A stretch of DNA of 37,935 bases, taken from positions 1-37,935 of the forward strand of contig JAFSJO010000052.1 of NCBI GenBank assembly GCA_017449415.1. Direction: 5' to 3'. The stretch's first letter is position 1; the number at the start of each line of letters is the position of its first letter. This document shows, in pieces, positions 20,575-28,933 of the stretch. Both the position numbers and the translations under genes were made by a program. This DNA is from Synergistaceae bacterium (lineage in GTDB: Bacteria > Synergistota > Synergistia > Synergistales > Aminobacteriaceae). The notes under the pieces are model-generated. The model ran no database searches, was not told the DNA's origin, and was given only the letters and a program-made list of their open reading frames with translations.

Positions 20575-21751
20575 CGCTCCAAACCTCGCAGGCTATGTCC
20601 TCTTTGAGGCCGGAAAAAATTTTTTCAGCTTTGTTAATGTCTTTGGGAATAAGTCTGAGCGTGTTCGTGTCCGTCGCGAAGCCTGAGCCTTCAGCCGCAA
20701 CATCATTGGCGAGAATGTAATCGAGATTTTTCCGCGCGAGCTTCTCTCTGGCGTTGGCGGATACGTTTTGTGTCTCGGCGGCGAAGCCGATTAAAATCTG
20801 CCCGGGGCGTTTGAGCTTTCCGACCTCGGCGGCTATGTCGGGATTGCGTTCGAGTTCGAGGGTCAAGAACTCTTTATGTTCGCGCTTGATCTTCTGAGGC
20901 TCGAAGCTCCTTGCTCTGTAGTCTCCGACGGCGGCAGCCTTGACGATGTAATCAGCCCACGCGGAATTTTCCCTCACAGCCTCCAACATCTCCGATGCGC
21001 TCGTAACATGAACGACATCGAAGCCGTAAGAGTTAATCTCAACCGGCCCGGCGATAACTTTGACCTCCGCGCCCCTGTACCACGCCGCCCGAGCCATAGC
21101 CGCGCCCATCTTGCCGGAGCTTGGGTTAGAGATGAAGCGCACGGGATCGAGATACTCATGAGTCGGCCCGGCCGTAACAAGAACTTTCTTGCCTGTCATG
21201 TCATGCACCGGGTGCAGAGCTTTGAAGATTTCGAGCATGATCTCATCAGGTTCGGGCATTCGTCCCTTGCCTGAGACTCCGCAAGCCAGTGCGCCGTCCG
21301 ACGGTTCGATGATCTTCACGCCGTGATCCAAAAGAATTTTTATATTCTCCTGCGTAGCTTTGTTCGCGTACATGTTCTCGTTCATGGCCGGGAAAATTAA
21401 AAGCGGACACGTAGCCGCGACGGCTGCCGAGGTCAAAAGGTTATCAGCGATCCCCCGCGCGACCTTCGCAAGAGAGTTGGCGGTACACGGAGCGATCACG
21501 AACACGTCAGCCCATTGCGTCAGCTTTATGTGAGGAATGGAGGCATCGAAATTTTCGTCCGACCAGACCCCGCGACCCGCGAGTGTTTCGAGAGCCATCG
21601 GAGCCACAAAATTCCTTGCTGAGTTTGTGAGTATGATCTCAGCCTCGCAGTTTGATTTCTTTATCAGCCTCACTAGCCCGGGGATTTTATAGGCCGCTAT
21701 TCCTCCGGTTACTCCCAAAAGAATTTTGCGGCCTTCCTTCCAGTTACTCAT
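20558..21751 (-). CDS. coaBC: Bifunctional CoaBC (PPC decarboxylase / PPC synthetase)
   Basis: A 397-residue enzyme catalysing two steps of coenzyme A synthesis: joining cysteine to 4'-phosphopantothenate and decarboxylating the product. The N-terminal flavoprotein domain (CoaC, about 1-180) has GVTGGIAAYK, the catalytic His in IPHIKLTQWAD, PAMNENMY, and the active Cys in ACGVSGKGRMPEP. The C-terminal CoaB domain has VLVTAGPTHEYLDPVR, FISNPSSGKMG, KAAAVGDYR and ILIGFAAET. The frame extends upstream to 21880 inside rpoZ; I chose ATG 21751 because the protein then begins right before the family's first strand (GRKILLGVTGG). It overlaps rpoZ by eight bases. Confidence 0.95.
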   Translation of the reverse strand: MSNWKEGRKILLGVTGGIAAYKIPGLVRLIKKSNCEAEIILTNSARNFVAPMALETLAGRGVWSDENFDASIPHIKLTQWADVFVIAPCTANSLAKVARGIADNLLTSAAVAATCPLLIFPAMNENMYANKATQENIKILLDHGVKIIEPSDGALACGVSGKGRMPEPDEIMLEIFKALHPVHDMTGKKVLVTAGPTHEYLDPVRFISNPSSGKMGAAMARAAWYRGAEVKVIAGPVEINSYGFDVVHVTSASEMLEAVRENSAWADYIVKAAAVGDYRARSFEPQKIKREHKEFLTLELERNPDIAAEVGKLKRPGQILIGFAAETQNVSANAREKLARKNLDYILANDVAAEGSGFATDTNTLRLIPKDINKAEKIFSGLKEDIACEVWSDVVSL

Positions 21752-22097
21752 CTGAGTCTGTTTCAAGCTCGTCTTCAAGCTCTTGATCCGGCTCGTCTTC
21801 GTCGGGGTCGGAAATGACTTCTTCGTCTTTAGGTGCGATGACCGGCTTTGGCATTGGCTGAGGCTCCGGGATAGGCGCAACCCTCGACGGATCGTAATCC
21901 ACGCCTATAGGGCTCCTGCCCTCCTCGATCTCCAACAGGACGTTAGAGATGAAACGTTCGTTGACTGCGCTTTTATCTTTCAAAAACGATGCTTCTTCGC
22001 TTTCGCGTCTCGCCTCGGCGGCAACCTTAACAGTGATCTCGTATTTGTTGTCAGTCCCGCACTTCTGGGCGAGCCATTCGAGGTCATAAAATTTCAT
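21744..22097 (-). CDS. rpoZ: RNA polymerase omega subunit
   Basis: About 117 residues. The omega core is visible in NKYEITVKVAAEARRESEE (helices near residues 17-35) and FISNVLLEIEEGR. A C-terminal acidic, proline-containing tail of about 45 residues (ending ETDSDE) is longer than in most omegas. The ATG at 22097 is 11 bases from GGAG; a TTG at 22103 is the alternative start. A -10-like TACAAT (22144-22139) lies upstream on the same strand. The order rpoZ-coaBC-priA is conserved in many bacteria and supports the call. Confidence 0.82.
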   Translation of the reverse strand: MKFYDLEWLAQKCGTDNKYEITVKVAAEARRESEEASFLKDKSAVNERFISNVLLEIEEGRSPIGVDYDPSRVAPIPEPQPMPKPVIAPKDEEVISDPDEDEPDQELEDELETDSDE

Positions 22098-22187
22098 CGG
22101 CAAAAAATCTCCTTACGCAAAAAATTTCGTGCTGACATATTGTAATATATTTTTCGGGATTGAAAGCGAACTATGATAAAATAGGGA

Positions 22188-22430
22188 CAACGTTGAGGGG
22201 TGTTGTACCCTATCGAAAGAATATAAGACGCTCAAACTAGCGAGCCAGCTTCTCCCAAAGCTCTATGAGCATGAGGGCGGGGCTGGTTGTGTTTAAGAAA
22301 CTTGACCCCCCTTGAAAAGGGGCGCAAAAAATCCCGTGTTGCCGCTGTTTCTCTGCCGTCCCTTTTAAGTGAAGGTGGCAGCTGCAAGGCTGACGGAAGG
22401 GTCAATGTTAGCCTGTTGTGGGCTTACTAT
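22188..22430 (+). ncRNA. Candidate structured RNA of unknown family
   Basis: There is no coding frame between rpoZ and rimP, but the sequence folds densely. An extended -10-like TGATAAAAT (TAAAAT at 22177-22182) precedes it. ACAAC and GTTGA near the 5' end (22187-22195) can pair with TCAAT (22402-22406) and GTTGT (22415-22419), closing the whole segment. Inside are a 9-bp stem GCCAGCTTC/GGGGCTGGT (22244-22252 with 22279-22287), a hairpin CCCCTT-GAA-AAGGGG (22308-22322), and CCGTC/GACGG (22356-22360 with 22392-22396). A late AGCC/GGCT hairpin competes with the closing stem. I checked for 6S, SRP, tmRNA, RNase P and common riboswitch signatures and recognised none. Confidence 0.42.
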
Positions 22431-22445
22431 AACGTTCGCTTTGTT

Positions 22446-22473
22446 TTGAATTAATCTTAATCTGCGCTATAAT
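22446..22473 (+). promoter_or_regulatory. Promoter of the rimP-nusA-infB operon
   Basis: TTGAAT (22446-22451), a 16-base spacer and TATAAT (22468-22473). The start would be near 22480, giving a leader of about 70 bases that contains the terminator at 22500. Confidence 0.7.
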
Positions 22474-22499
22474 TCAAACTAATTTCATGATACAACGTG

Positions 22500-22530
22500 A
22501 AAGGAGCGGGAAAAATCCCTCTCCTTTTTT
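22500..22530 (+). terminator. Intrinsic terminator in the rimP-nusA leader (attenuator)
   Basis: AAAGGAG, C, GGGA, loop AAAA, TCCC, T, CTCCTTT and further T: an 11-bp stem with a single C·T mismatch, followed directly by a T-run. It sits between the operon promoter and rimP, so RNA polymerase must read through it to express the operon. NusA-stimulated termination here would give autoregulation, as reported for the Bacillus subtilis nusA operon leader. Confidence 0.78.
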
Positions 22531-22552
22531 GTATTGCAGGATAGAAGTGAAA

Positions 22553-23074
22553 ATGAAGGAAGAGTTTTTGAAGAGAATTGAAGAGATAGTTACGCGTTCG
22601 GGTTATGAGTGTGTTCACGTCGAGATCCGAACGGATTTCGGGCGAATGAAAGTGCAGATATTGATCGACTCGCTCGGGGGGATCAACGTCGATGACTGCG
22701 AGACGGTCTCGCGGCATGTGAATAAGTTCCTCGACGATAATCCCGAACTCCCGGAGCTTGACAAAGGACGCTATTATCTGGAAGTCAGCTCGCCCGGGGT
22801 TGAGCGTCCGCTGTATTCGCTCGGTGATTACGAGAGGTTCCAAGGTCGCGAGGCGCGTCTGAGGCTCGGCAAGTTCATCGGGGATCGAAAAAATTTCACC
22901 GGCGTTATAAATGCCGTCAGAGATGATAATATTGAGCTTGAAACTGACGGCGGCATGATAACGATACCGTTTGAAATCATAAAGGGAGGAAATTTAGTCT
23001 ACAGATTTGAAGATGAGAACGAGAACGACTCAAAGAAAAGCAGAAGCAAAAGAAAGGGGAGCAGAAAAAAATGA
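22553..23074 (+). CDS. rimP: Ribosome maturation factor RimP
   Basis: A 173-residue factor for 30S subunit assembly. The N-terminal α/β domain contains VDDCETVSRHVNKFLDD and the signature YYLEVSSPGVERPL (about 79-92); the C-terminal domain is SH3-like (GREARLRLGKF ... FTGVINAVRDDNIEL). The end is strongly basic (SKRKGSRKK). I chose ATG 22553; GTG 22547 with AGGA five bases upstream is a close alternative. The open frame from 22487 runs through the leader terminator and is not used. The stop overlaps the nusA start (ATGATG). First gene of the operon. Confidence 0.93.
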   Translation: MKEEFLKRIEEIVTRSGYECVHVEIRTDFGRMKVQILIDSLGGINVDDCETVSRHVNKFLDDNPELPELDKGRYYLEVSSPGVERPLYSLGDYERFQGREARLRLGKFIGDRKNFTGVINAVRDDNIELETDGGMITIPFEIIKGGNLVYRFEDENENDSKKSRSKRKGSRKK

Positions 23075-24177
23075 TGCGTCTCGGCCATGAATTTATAGAA
23101 GCTCTTGACGCTCTGGCAGAACAGCGCGGACTTGATATTACGGTGGTCATAGCGACCATGGAGTCGGCGATGCAGTCGGCTTATAACAAATATCAGCCCG
23201 GCGAAGCTGAAACAGAAATAAAAATAGATCACGACACCGGCGATATGACGATCTACGAGCTGCGAACGGTCGTTGAGACACTCAGCGATACGCCAAACAC
23301 TGAGATAACTCTCAAAGACGCTTTGAAATATGACCCCAACGCGGAGATCGGCGAGAAAATCAAGATCGAAAAGAATCCGACGAATTTCGGACGCATAGCG
23401 GCTCAGACTGCGCGTCAGGTCATCACACAGAAGCTGCGAGACGCGGAGCGCAACGTCGTTTACAACTCCTTCGCCGACAGGGTCGGAGACATGGTCAGCG
23501 GCACGATCTACAGGGTCGAGGGTGATGACATCGTGATCAGGATCAACGACAAGACCGACGCTGAACTCCCCAAGCGCGAAAGGATCAACGGCGAACGCTA
23601 CAACCCCGGCACAGTTATGCGCTTCTATGTCCTTGAAGTCAAGCAGAAGCAGCGAGGCCCAAGGATCGTCGTGTCGCGAACGCACCCGGGACTCTTGAAA
23701 AAGCTCATGGAGCTTGAAATCCCGGAGATTGCTGACGGCATCATCGAGATCAAAAACATCGTCAGGGACGGCGGCTCTCGTGCGAAAGTCGCGCTGGCTA
23801 CGCTAGATCCCAATGTCGACCCGGTCGGAGCCTGTATCGGCAACGGCGGCATCAGGGTCAAGGCTCTAAGCTCGTCGCTGAAAGGCGAAAGGATCGACGC
23901 GGTTGTCTACAGTCCTGACCCTCTTGTCTATATCAAGAATGCTCTTGTGCCCGCGCAGATCGTTAAGGTTGAGCCTGTCTTGGATCACGAGAAAGAAGCT
24001 ACAGCTTACGTGTATCAAGATCAGCTCTCGCTGGCGATCGGCAAGGCTGGGCAAAATGTCAAGCTCGCGGCGAAGCTCACCGGCTGGAAGATCAACGTTA
24101 CGACGGTCGAGCCGGATAGAATGCCGACGTTAAAGGATATCTTCCATGAAGTCTTTGAAGACGGACAGCAGGAATAA
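23071..24177 (+). CDS. nusA: Transcription termination/antitermination factor NusA
   Basis: A 368-residue factor that binds RNA polymerase and modulates pausing, termination and antitermination. An N-terminal polymerase-binding domain (about 1-130; EFIEALDALAEQRGLD) is followed by an S1 domain (about 135-200; RVGDMVSGTIYRVEG). Two KH domains come next, with VDPVGACIGNGGIRVKAL and LAIGKAGQNVKLAAKLTGW. It lacks the C-terminal acidic repeats of the enteric protein, the usual state outside proteobacteria. It is coupled to rimP by overlap and overlaps ylxR by 32 bases. The terminator at 22500 makes self-control likely. Confidence 0.96.
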   Translation: MMRLGHEFIEALDALAEQRGLDITVVIATMESAMQSAYNKYQPGEAETEIKIDHDTGDMTIYELRTVVETLSDTPNTEITLKDALKYDPNAEIGEKIKIEKNPTNFGRIAAQTARQVITQKLRDAERNVVYNSFADRVGDMVSGTIYRVEGDDIVIRINDKTDAELPKRERINGERYNPGTVMRFYVLEVKQKQRGPRIVVSRTHPGLLKKLMELEIPEIADGIIEIKNIVRDGGSRAKVALATLDPNVDPVGACIGNGGIRVKALSSSLKGERIDAVVYSPDPLVYIKNALVPAQIVKVEPVLDHEKEATAYVYQDQLSLAIGKAGQNVKLAAKLTGWKINVTTVEPDRMPTLKDIFHEVFEDGQQE

Positions 24178-24751
24178 AGACAGACACGTCCCGCAAAGGT
24201 CATGCGCTGTATGCCGGGCCAAGAGCGATAAAGGCGACCTGATAAGGCTCGTGAAGAGTCCCGAGGGCAAAATCGTAATCGACACGACAAAAAAATTACC
24301 CGGCCGCGGCGTTTATATATGCCCGGATTTAGAGTGTGTTGAACGCGCCAAGAAGTCCGGGATCCTTGCTCACGCTCTCAAAGCTGAAATTGATGAAAAT
24401 TTCTGGCCGGAGCTTGAAGAGCATGTGAAAGATTTCGGCGTTAATGTGAAGCTCAAAATTCGTTCCGTGCTTGGCCTAGCGCGTAAGGCCGGAGCGTTGA
24501 TGATCGGCTCGGAGCGTATCGAAGCCGAACACAAAAAAACTCTCGTCATTCTCGCGAAAGATTCCTCCGACGGCGTGAAAAAGTTCGCGGCCTCCCGTCA
24601 GAGCATCTCGCTGGATATGACGATCAAGGAATTGTCAGACGTTACAGGATTGAGGGACAGCGTACAGATTTTGGGGCTGCCTCTCAATTCGGGGTTCGCA
24701 AAGAAAATAATCAGCATTACTGAAGAAAGGAGCAACGCCTTTGAGCGATAA
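24146..24751 (+). CDS. Fused YlxR-YlxQ (DUF448 + L7Ae-like) RNA-binding protein
   Basis: A 201-residue protein. Residues 12-90 are YlxR/DUF448: VPQRSCAVCRAK, IRLVKSPEGKIVID, and LPGRGVYICPDLECV. Residues 105-195 resemble the L7Ae-like protein YlxQ: SVLGLARKAGALMIGSER then TLVILAKDSSDGVKKF. In Bacillus the two are separate genes between nusA and infB; here they form one chain, as in many α-proteobacteria. L7Ae folds bind kink-turn RNA; the target in bacteria is not settled. It overlaps nusA by 32 bases and infB by 11, so translation of the group is coupled. Confidence 0.85.
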   Translation: MKSLKTDSRNKDRHVPQRSCAVCRAKSDKGDLIRLVKSPEGKIVIDTTKKLPGRGVYICPDLECVERAKKSGILAHALKAEIDENFWPELEEHVKDFGVNVKLKIRSVLGLARKAGALMIGSERIEAEHKKTLVILAKDSSDGVKKFAASRQSISLDMTIKELSDVTGLRDSVQILGLPLNSGFAKKIISITEERSNAFER

Positions 24752-26681
24752 GATAAGGATCTACGACCTTGCCAGAAAATTGAACAAGAGCAACAAAGAA
24801 TTATTAGCCGTTTTGCAGCAGCTCGACGTGCCCGTGAAATCTCATTCAAGTTCGATTGATGAAGAGACGGCTCAGATAGTCGAAAACATAATTCAGGAAG
24901 CAAGCGAGGCCAAGTCTCAGGAGAAGAAACAGAAAGGCGCGGAAGGCTCGAAGACAAAGCCCGAGAAATTCGCAAAGCCACAAAACAAGAAAGAAGCTCC
25001 CGAAGAAGAGAAAGATTTTAACCCCGAAAAACCTCAAAAATCTCAAAAATTCCAGAAGCCTCAGAAATCCCCTAAACCTCAAAATCAAAATCAGAGTCAG
25101 CGTCAGGATCCTCCGAGGGATATCCCGGCTCCGTCAGCTCCGAAAGTTCAGCCGAAGCCCGATACGAAACTCGTTGAGCGTCCGCCGATCATCACGGTTA
25201 TGGGGCATGTTGACCACGGCAAGACGACGCTGCTCGATCACATAAGACACGCAAGCGTCGCAGCTCACGAGGCCGGAGGCATCACTCAGCACATCGGCGC
25301 GTATGTTGTCATTCAGGACGGAAAGCAGATCGTCTTCCTCGACACCCCGGGACACGAAGCCTTCACTGCCATGAGAGCAAGAGGCGCAGGAGTTACAGAT
25401 ATCGTTATCCTTGTGATAGGTGCCGATGACGGTGTCATGCCTCAGACCCGCGAAGCTATAGATCACATCAAGGCCGCCGGTGTCCCTCTCGTCGTCGCGA
25501 TCAACAAGATCGACAAGCAAGGCGCAAAGCCTGACCGAGTTCGTCAGCAGCTCTCGGAGCTTGGAATTTTCGTCGAGGGTTGGGGCGGCGATGTCGGAGC
25601 TGTCGAGATCTCAGCCAAGCAAGGCATCGGAGTTTCAGACTTGCTCGAACGTGTCTTGCTTGAAGCCGAGATGCAGGAGATCAAGGCCGACCCGTCAGCT
25701 ACGCCCGAAGGTGTCGTGATTGAAGCTCGGCTCGATAAGGGCAAAGGCCCGGTTGCGACCGTCATAGTCAAGAACGGAACGTTGAAAGCCGGAGATATCG
25801 TCCTATTCAACTCGACGTGGGGCAAGACCCGCGCTCTGTTCGATTGGGCCGGTAAGGGACTCAAGGCCGCAGGCCCCAGCACCCCCGTGGAAATTCTTGG
25901 CCTCAGCGACGTTCCCAACCCGGGCGAGAGTTTCACGGTCGTGAAGACTGAACGAGACGCAAGAGCCGCACTCGACGAAGCCAAGGTCAAGGAGCGTGAA
26001 GCCGCCGCCGAGGTCAAGCGAGCTTCGTTTGAAGATTTATACTCGAACCTCCAAGAGGGTCAGCTTCCTCATATGAATTTGGTCGTGAAGTGCGACGTTC
26101 AAGGCTCGCTCGAAGCTCTTTGCGCTGTGTTGGAGAAACTCGCGACTAACGAGGTCGGGGTCTCAATCGTTCATCGCGGGGTCGGACGTATCGCCGAGAG
26201 TGATGTCATGCTCGCGTCAGCGTCCAACGCCGTCATAATAGGCTTCAACGTCAGGCCGGACGGAAATTCCAAAAAGGTCGCGGAGCTTAACGGAGTCGAG
26301 ATAAGGATCTACAACGTTATCTATGATGTCATTGATGACGTTAAGGCGGCTATGGCCGGGTTGTTGAAGCCCACGCTTCGGGAAGATACGCTCGGCGAGG
26401 TCGAGATACGACAGATTTTCAAAATCCCGAAGGTCGGGAAGATCGCAGGCTCGCATGTTACGAGAGGAGTTGTCAAACGCACAGCGAAGGTCAGAGTCAT
26501 TCGCGACGGTATCGTCATATGGGACGGCAAGATCGCTTCGCTGCGCCACGAGAAAGACGAAGCTCGCGAGCTGAAAGCCGGAATGGACTGCGGGATATCG
26601 CTGGACGGCTATCAGGACTTTGAGCCGGGAGACATTCTCGAAGTCTACGAGGTCATAGAGGAAAAAAGAACTTTAGAATGA
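24741..26681 (+). CDS. infB: Translation initiation factor IF-2
   Basis: A 646-residue GTPase that places initiator tRNA on the 30S subunit. An IF2_N domain ([18 protein letters not shown], residues 5-22) is followed by a Lys/Pro/Gln-rich linker (about 55-145). The GTPase core has G1 [13 protein letters not shown]2 GGITQHIG, G3 DTPGHEAF, G4 NKID and G5 SAK. The C-terminal domains II-IV are complete, ending near [14 protein letters not shown]. The linker is short, so the protein is shorter than the enteric form (about 890). The start is TTG at 24741, with AAGGAGC upstream inside ylxRQ. It overlaps rbfA by four bases. Confidence 0.97.
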   Translation: MSDKIRIYDLARKLNKSNKELLAVLQQLDVPVKSHSSSIDEETAQIVENIIQEASEAKSQEKKQKGAEGSKTKPEKFAKPQNKKEAPEEEKDFNPEKPQKSQKFQKPQKSPKPQNQNQSQRQDPPRDIPAPSAPKVQPKPDTKLVERPPIITVMGHVDHGKTTLLDHIRHASVAAHEAGGITQHIGAYVVIQDGKQIVFLDTPGHEAFTAMRARGAGVTDIVILVIGADDGVMPQTREAIDHIKAAGVPLVVAINKIDKQGAKPDRVRQQLSELGIFVEGWGGDVGAVEISAKQGIGVSDLLERVLLEAEMQEIKADPSATPEGVVIEARLDKGKGPVATVIVKNGTLKAGDIVLFNSTWGKTRALFDWAGKGLKAAGPSTPVEILGLSDVPNPGESFTVVKTERDARAALDEAKVKEREAAAEVKRASFEDLYSNLQEGQLPHMNLVVKCDVQGSLEALCAVLEKLATNEVGVSIVHRGVGRIAESDVMLASASNAVIIGFNVRPDGNSKKVAELNGVEIRIYNVIYDVIDDVKAAMAGLLKPTLREDTLGEVEIRQIFKIPKVGKIAGSHVTRGVVKRTAKVRVIRDGIVIWDGKIASLRHEKDEARELKAGMDCGISLDGYQDFEPGDILEVYEVIEEKRTLE

Positions 26682-27073
26682 GCAGCAATCTTAGAATGTC
26701 GCGCATCAACCGTCAGCTCCAGCGCGAGATAGCTTTGATAATCGAGACCAGGATCCAGAAAGAGAGCATCAAGGGCACGATCATAACCGGCGTTGAATGT
26801 ACGAAGGATCTCGAACGCGCAAAAGTCTTCTTCACGGCTCTCGAAGCTCGCAAGTGTCCGGGCATCTTGAAAGACCTGAACGAGATCAAGGGCGCAATCC
26901 GCGGAATGTTGGGACAATCGATAAAGCTGCGGCGGATCCCGGCTCTCGAGTTCATCATCGACAAGAGCAGCGCGTACGGAGCCAAGATCGACAGCATATT
27001 AGAGCGGCTCGGCTTCGATCACAATTACAAGCAAGAGCAGGAGGCTGAGGACGATGACGACGAAGACATTTGA
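26678..27073 (+). CDS. rbfA: Ribosome-binding factor A
   Basis: A 131-residue 30S maturation factor with a KH-like fold. It contains RMSRINRQLQREIALII, ITGVECTKDLERAKVFFTAL and the end of the fold RRIPALEFIIDKSSAYGAKID. The C-terminus is very acidic (EAEDDDDEDI). It is coupled to infB through ATGA and overlaps nrnA by 20 bases, in the usual order infB-rbfA-DHH phosphoesterase-truB. Confidence 0.95.
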   Translation: MSSNLRMSRINRQLQREIALIIETRIQKESIKGTIITGVECTKDLERAKVFFTALEARKCPGILKDLNEIKGAIRGMLGQSIKLRRIPALEFIIDKSSAYGAKIDSILERLGFDHNYKQEQEAEDDDDEDI

Positions 27074-28073
27074 CCCCCAAGACCTGACTCGGGCTTCTGA
27101 GACTTTGAGGGCTTACGACGAATGGAAAATTTTCACTCACGCTAAGGCTGACGGGGACGCGTGGGGATCGTCGACGGCTCTGTATGTCGCGGGGAAAGCT
27201 CTCGGCAAGCGAGTGAGCTGGCACAACCCGGACAAAGAACTCTCGGATCGCTATAAACATCTCGCGGGCTTCGAGGCTCATGAGACGCTCGAAAAATTTG
27301 ACTTCCCGGACGAGGTCGGCGTGTTGTATGTCTTCCTCGACTGTTCCAACGAGGAGCGCGGAACTCAGGGCTTCGATCCGTCTCGCGGCCTCAACTCCCT
27401 CAACATTGATCATCATGAAGATAACTCGCAATTCGCCCGGGTGAACTGCGTTGACGGGTCAGCATCGTCGACCTGCGAGGTGCTCTATCGAGTCTTCATG
27501 GCCGGAGGCTGGGAGGTAACTCGCGGCATAGCTGAGAGCCTCTACACGGGAATTTTCACGGACACAGGGAGCTTCACATTCTCGAACACTTCGCCGCTGA
27601 CCCACAGGATCACTGCGGAGCTTATGGAGCTTGGAGCCGACGCTTCGTATCTCAGCGACGTTCTGAGCCAAAACAAGAACAGCGCAGATTTTCTTCTATG
27701 GTCGCGTGCAATGTCGCGGGTGAAGATGTTCGGGCCGGGAAATATTTTCGCGCTGTCGATCCTCTACAAGTCCGACTTCGACGAGACCGGCGCGGACATG
27801 ACGGGGACTGAGGGACTGTCGAGCATGTTCATGACCATCAGAGGCGTGAAGCTGATCTCGACGATAACGGAATATCCCAGCGGCGAGATAAGGCTCAGCG
27901 TACGCTCACGCGAGGGAAGCCCGTTCGGTGCCGGGGAGTTCGCGAGGACTCTTGGCGGCGGAGGTCATGAGAGGGCGGCGGGAGCTTCGTTCAAGGTCTC
28001 GATCAACGACGCTATGAGCGAGCTTGAAAGATTAATCATGCAAAAATATCATGAATGTATTGATACTCATTAA
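27054..28073 (+). CDS. nrnA: DHH-family nanoRNase / pAp phosphatase NrnA
   Basis: A 339-residue DHH/DHHA1 phosphoesterase that degrades very short RNAs and dephosphorylates pAp. The first metal motif is HAKADGDAWGSS (about 27-38), the DHH motif is NIDHHEDNS (about 114-122), and CEVLYRVF and TGIFTDTGSFTFSNT follow. The DHHA1 end has GGGGHERAAGASF. In the first motif the common DxDA pattern is DGDA. It lies between rbfA and truB, as in many bacteria, and overlaps truB by 23 bases. The ATG lies in the acidic tail of rbfA, behind AGGAGG. Confidence 0.92.
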   Translation: MTTKTFDPQDLTRASETLRAYDEWKIFTHAKADGDAWGSSTALYVAGKALGKRVSWHNPDKELSDRYKHLAGFEAHETLEKFDFPDEVGVLYVFLDCSNEERGTQGFDPSRGLNSLNIDHHEDNSQFARVNCVDGSASSTCEVLYRVFMAGGWEVTRGIAESLYTGIFTDTGSFTFSNTSPLTHRITAELMELGADASYLSDVLSQNKNSADFLLWSRAMSRVKMFGPGNIFALSILYKSDFDETGADMTGTEGLSSMFMTIRGVKLISTITEYPSGEIRLSVRSREGSPFGAGEFARTLGGGGHERAAGASFKVSINDAMSELERLIMQKYHECIDTH

Positions 28074-28929
28074 CAAGCCCGAGGGCTTTCGGAGTTCGTG
28101 GTGTGTCGGCAGGGCGCGAAAGAGACTTCCCGGGCTGAAAGTCGGACACTCCGGCACGCTCGACTCGACGGCTTCGGGGCTTATGGTGCTGTTGGCCGGG
28201 CACGCTACGCGCTTCTCGGAGTTCGTGATGTCGCTGCCGAAAGTTTATCGCACTGTGATCCAGTTCGGGGTCGAGACAAACACGTACGACTATTCGGGCG
28301 ATGTCGTAGCTGAAGACGGCTTCGAGGGCTTCGACGAAGATTTCTTTCGCGACTCTCTGTTCTCGTTCTCGGGCGTGAGGCTTCAAACTCCTCCGGCTGT
28401 CTCGGCGATCAAGATCGAGGGGCAACCGGCCTACAAGCTCACCCGCGCGGGCAAGGACATCGATATGAAGTCGCGGCCTGTCTTCTTCCGGAACATAAAA
28501 ATTTTAACGCCGTTCAATCCCTCAGACGGAACTGTCGAGCTTGAAGTCTCGTGCGGACGTGGGACTTACATTCGGAGCCTCGCTCACGACCTCGGGAAGC
28601 TCATGGGCTGCGGCGCACACGTCAAGAAGCTCGTTAGGGTCTCGGTGGGAAACTTCCACATCGACAACGCCAACAAGCCCGAAGATAAGATGTACAAGTT
28701 CACGAAGCTGTCGGAGTTTGCGAAGAATTTCAACCGCATCTACGTATCCGAGCGCGACGGCAAGAGCTTCATGAACGGCATGAGCATACTGCTGCGTCAA
28801 GCTGAGAGGTGTCATCGCGGCGTCAGCGTCAAGGGTATGATCTGCGTCGAGGGCGAAAAATTTTTGGGCTTTGGGAGCTACGCAGGCTACGATTACATCA
28901 AGCCCGAAGTTATCGTCCCAAAGGCTTAA
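28051..28929 (+). CDS. truB: tRNA pseudouridine-55 synthase TruB
   Basis: A 292-residue enzyme making pseudouridine 55 in the T-loop of tRNAs. The N-terminus ILINKPEGFRSS and the catalytic segment HSGTLDSTASGLMVLL carry the nucleophilic Asp. VSCGRGTYIRSLAHDLG matches the conserved TruB motif near residue 170. The C-terminal part is short. No obvious ribosome site precedes the ATG inside nrnA, so coupling is likely. The ribF start follows five bases after the stop. Confidence 0.94.
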   Translation: MNVLILINKPEGFRSSWCVGRARKRLPGLKVGHSGTLDSTASGLMVLLAGHATRFSEFVMSLPKVYRTVIQFGVETNTYDYSGDVVAEDGFEGFDEDFFRDSLFSFSGVRLQTPPAVSAIKIEGQPAYKLTRAGKDIDMKSRPVFFRNIKILTPFNPSDGTVELEVSCGRGTYIRSLAHDLGKLMGCGAHVKKLVRVSVGNFHIDNANKPEDKMYKFTKLSEFAKNFNRIYVSERDGKSFMNGMSILLRQAERCHRGVSVKGMICVEGEKFLGFGSYAGYDYIKPEVIVPKA

Positions 28930-28933
28930 CGAG

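Noticed and set aside
22188-22430. Identity as 6S, SRP, tmRNA or RNase P RNA
   Set aside because: The conserved cores of these RNAs (for example the SRP GGAAGCAGC-type loop, the RNase P GAGGAAAGUCC element, and a tRNA-like end) were not found.
22487-22552. Earlier rimP start reading through the leader
   Set aside because: This stretch forms the intrinsic terminator, and the RimP family begins near MKEEF.
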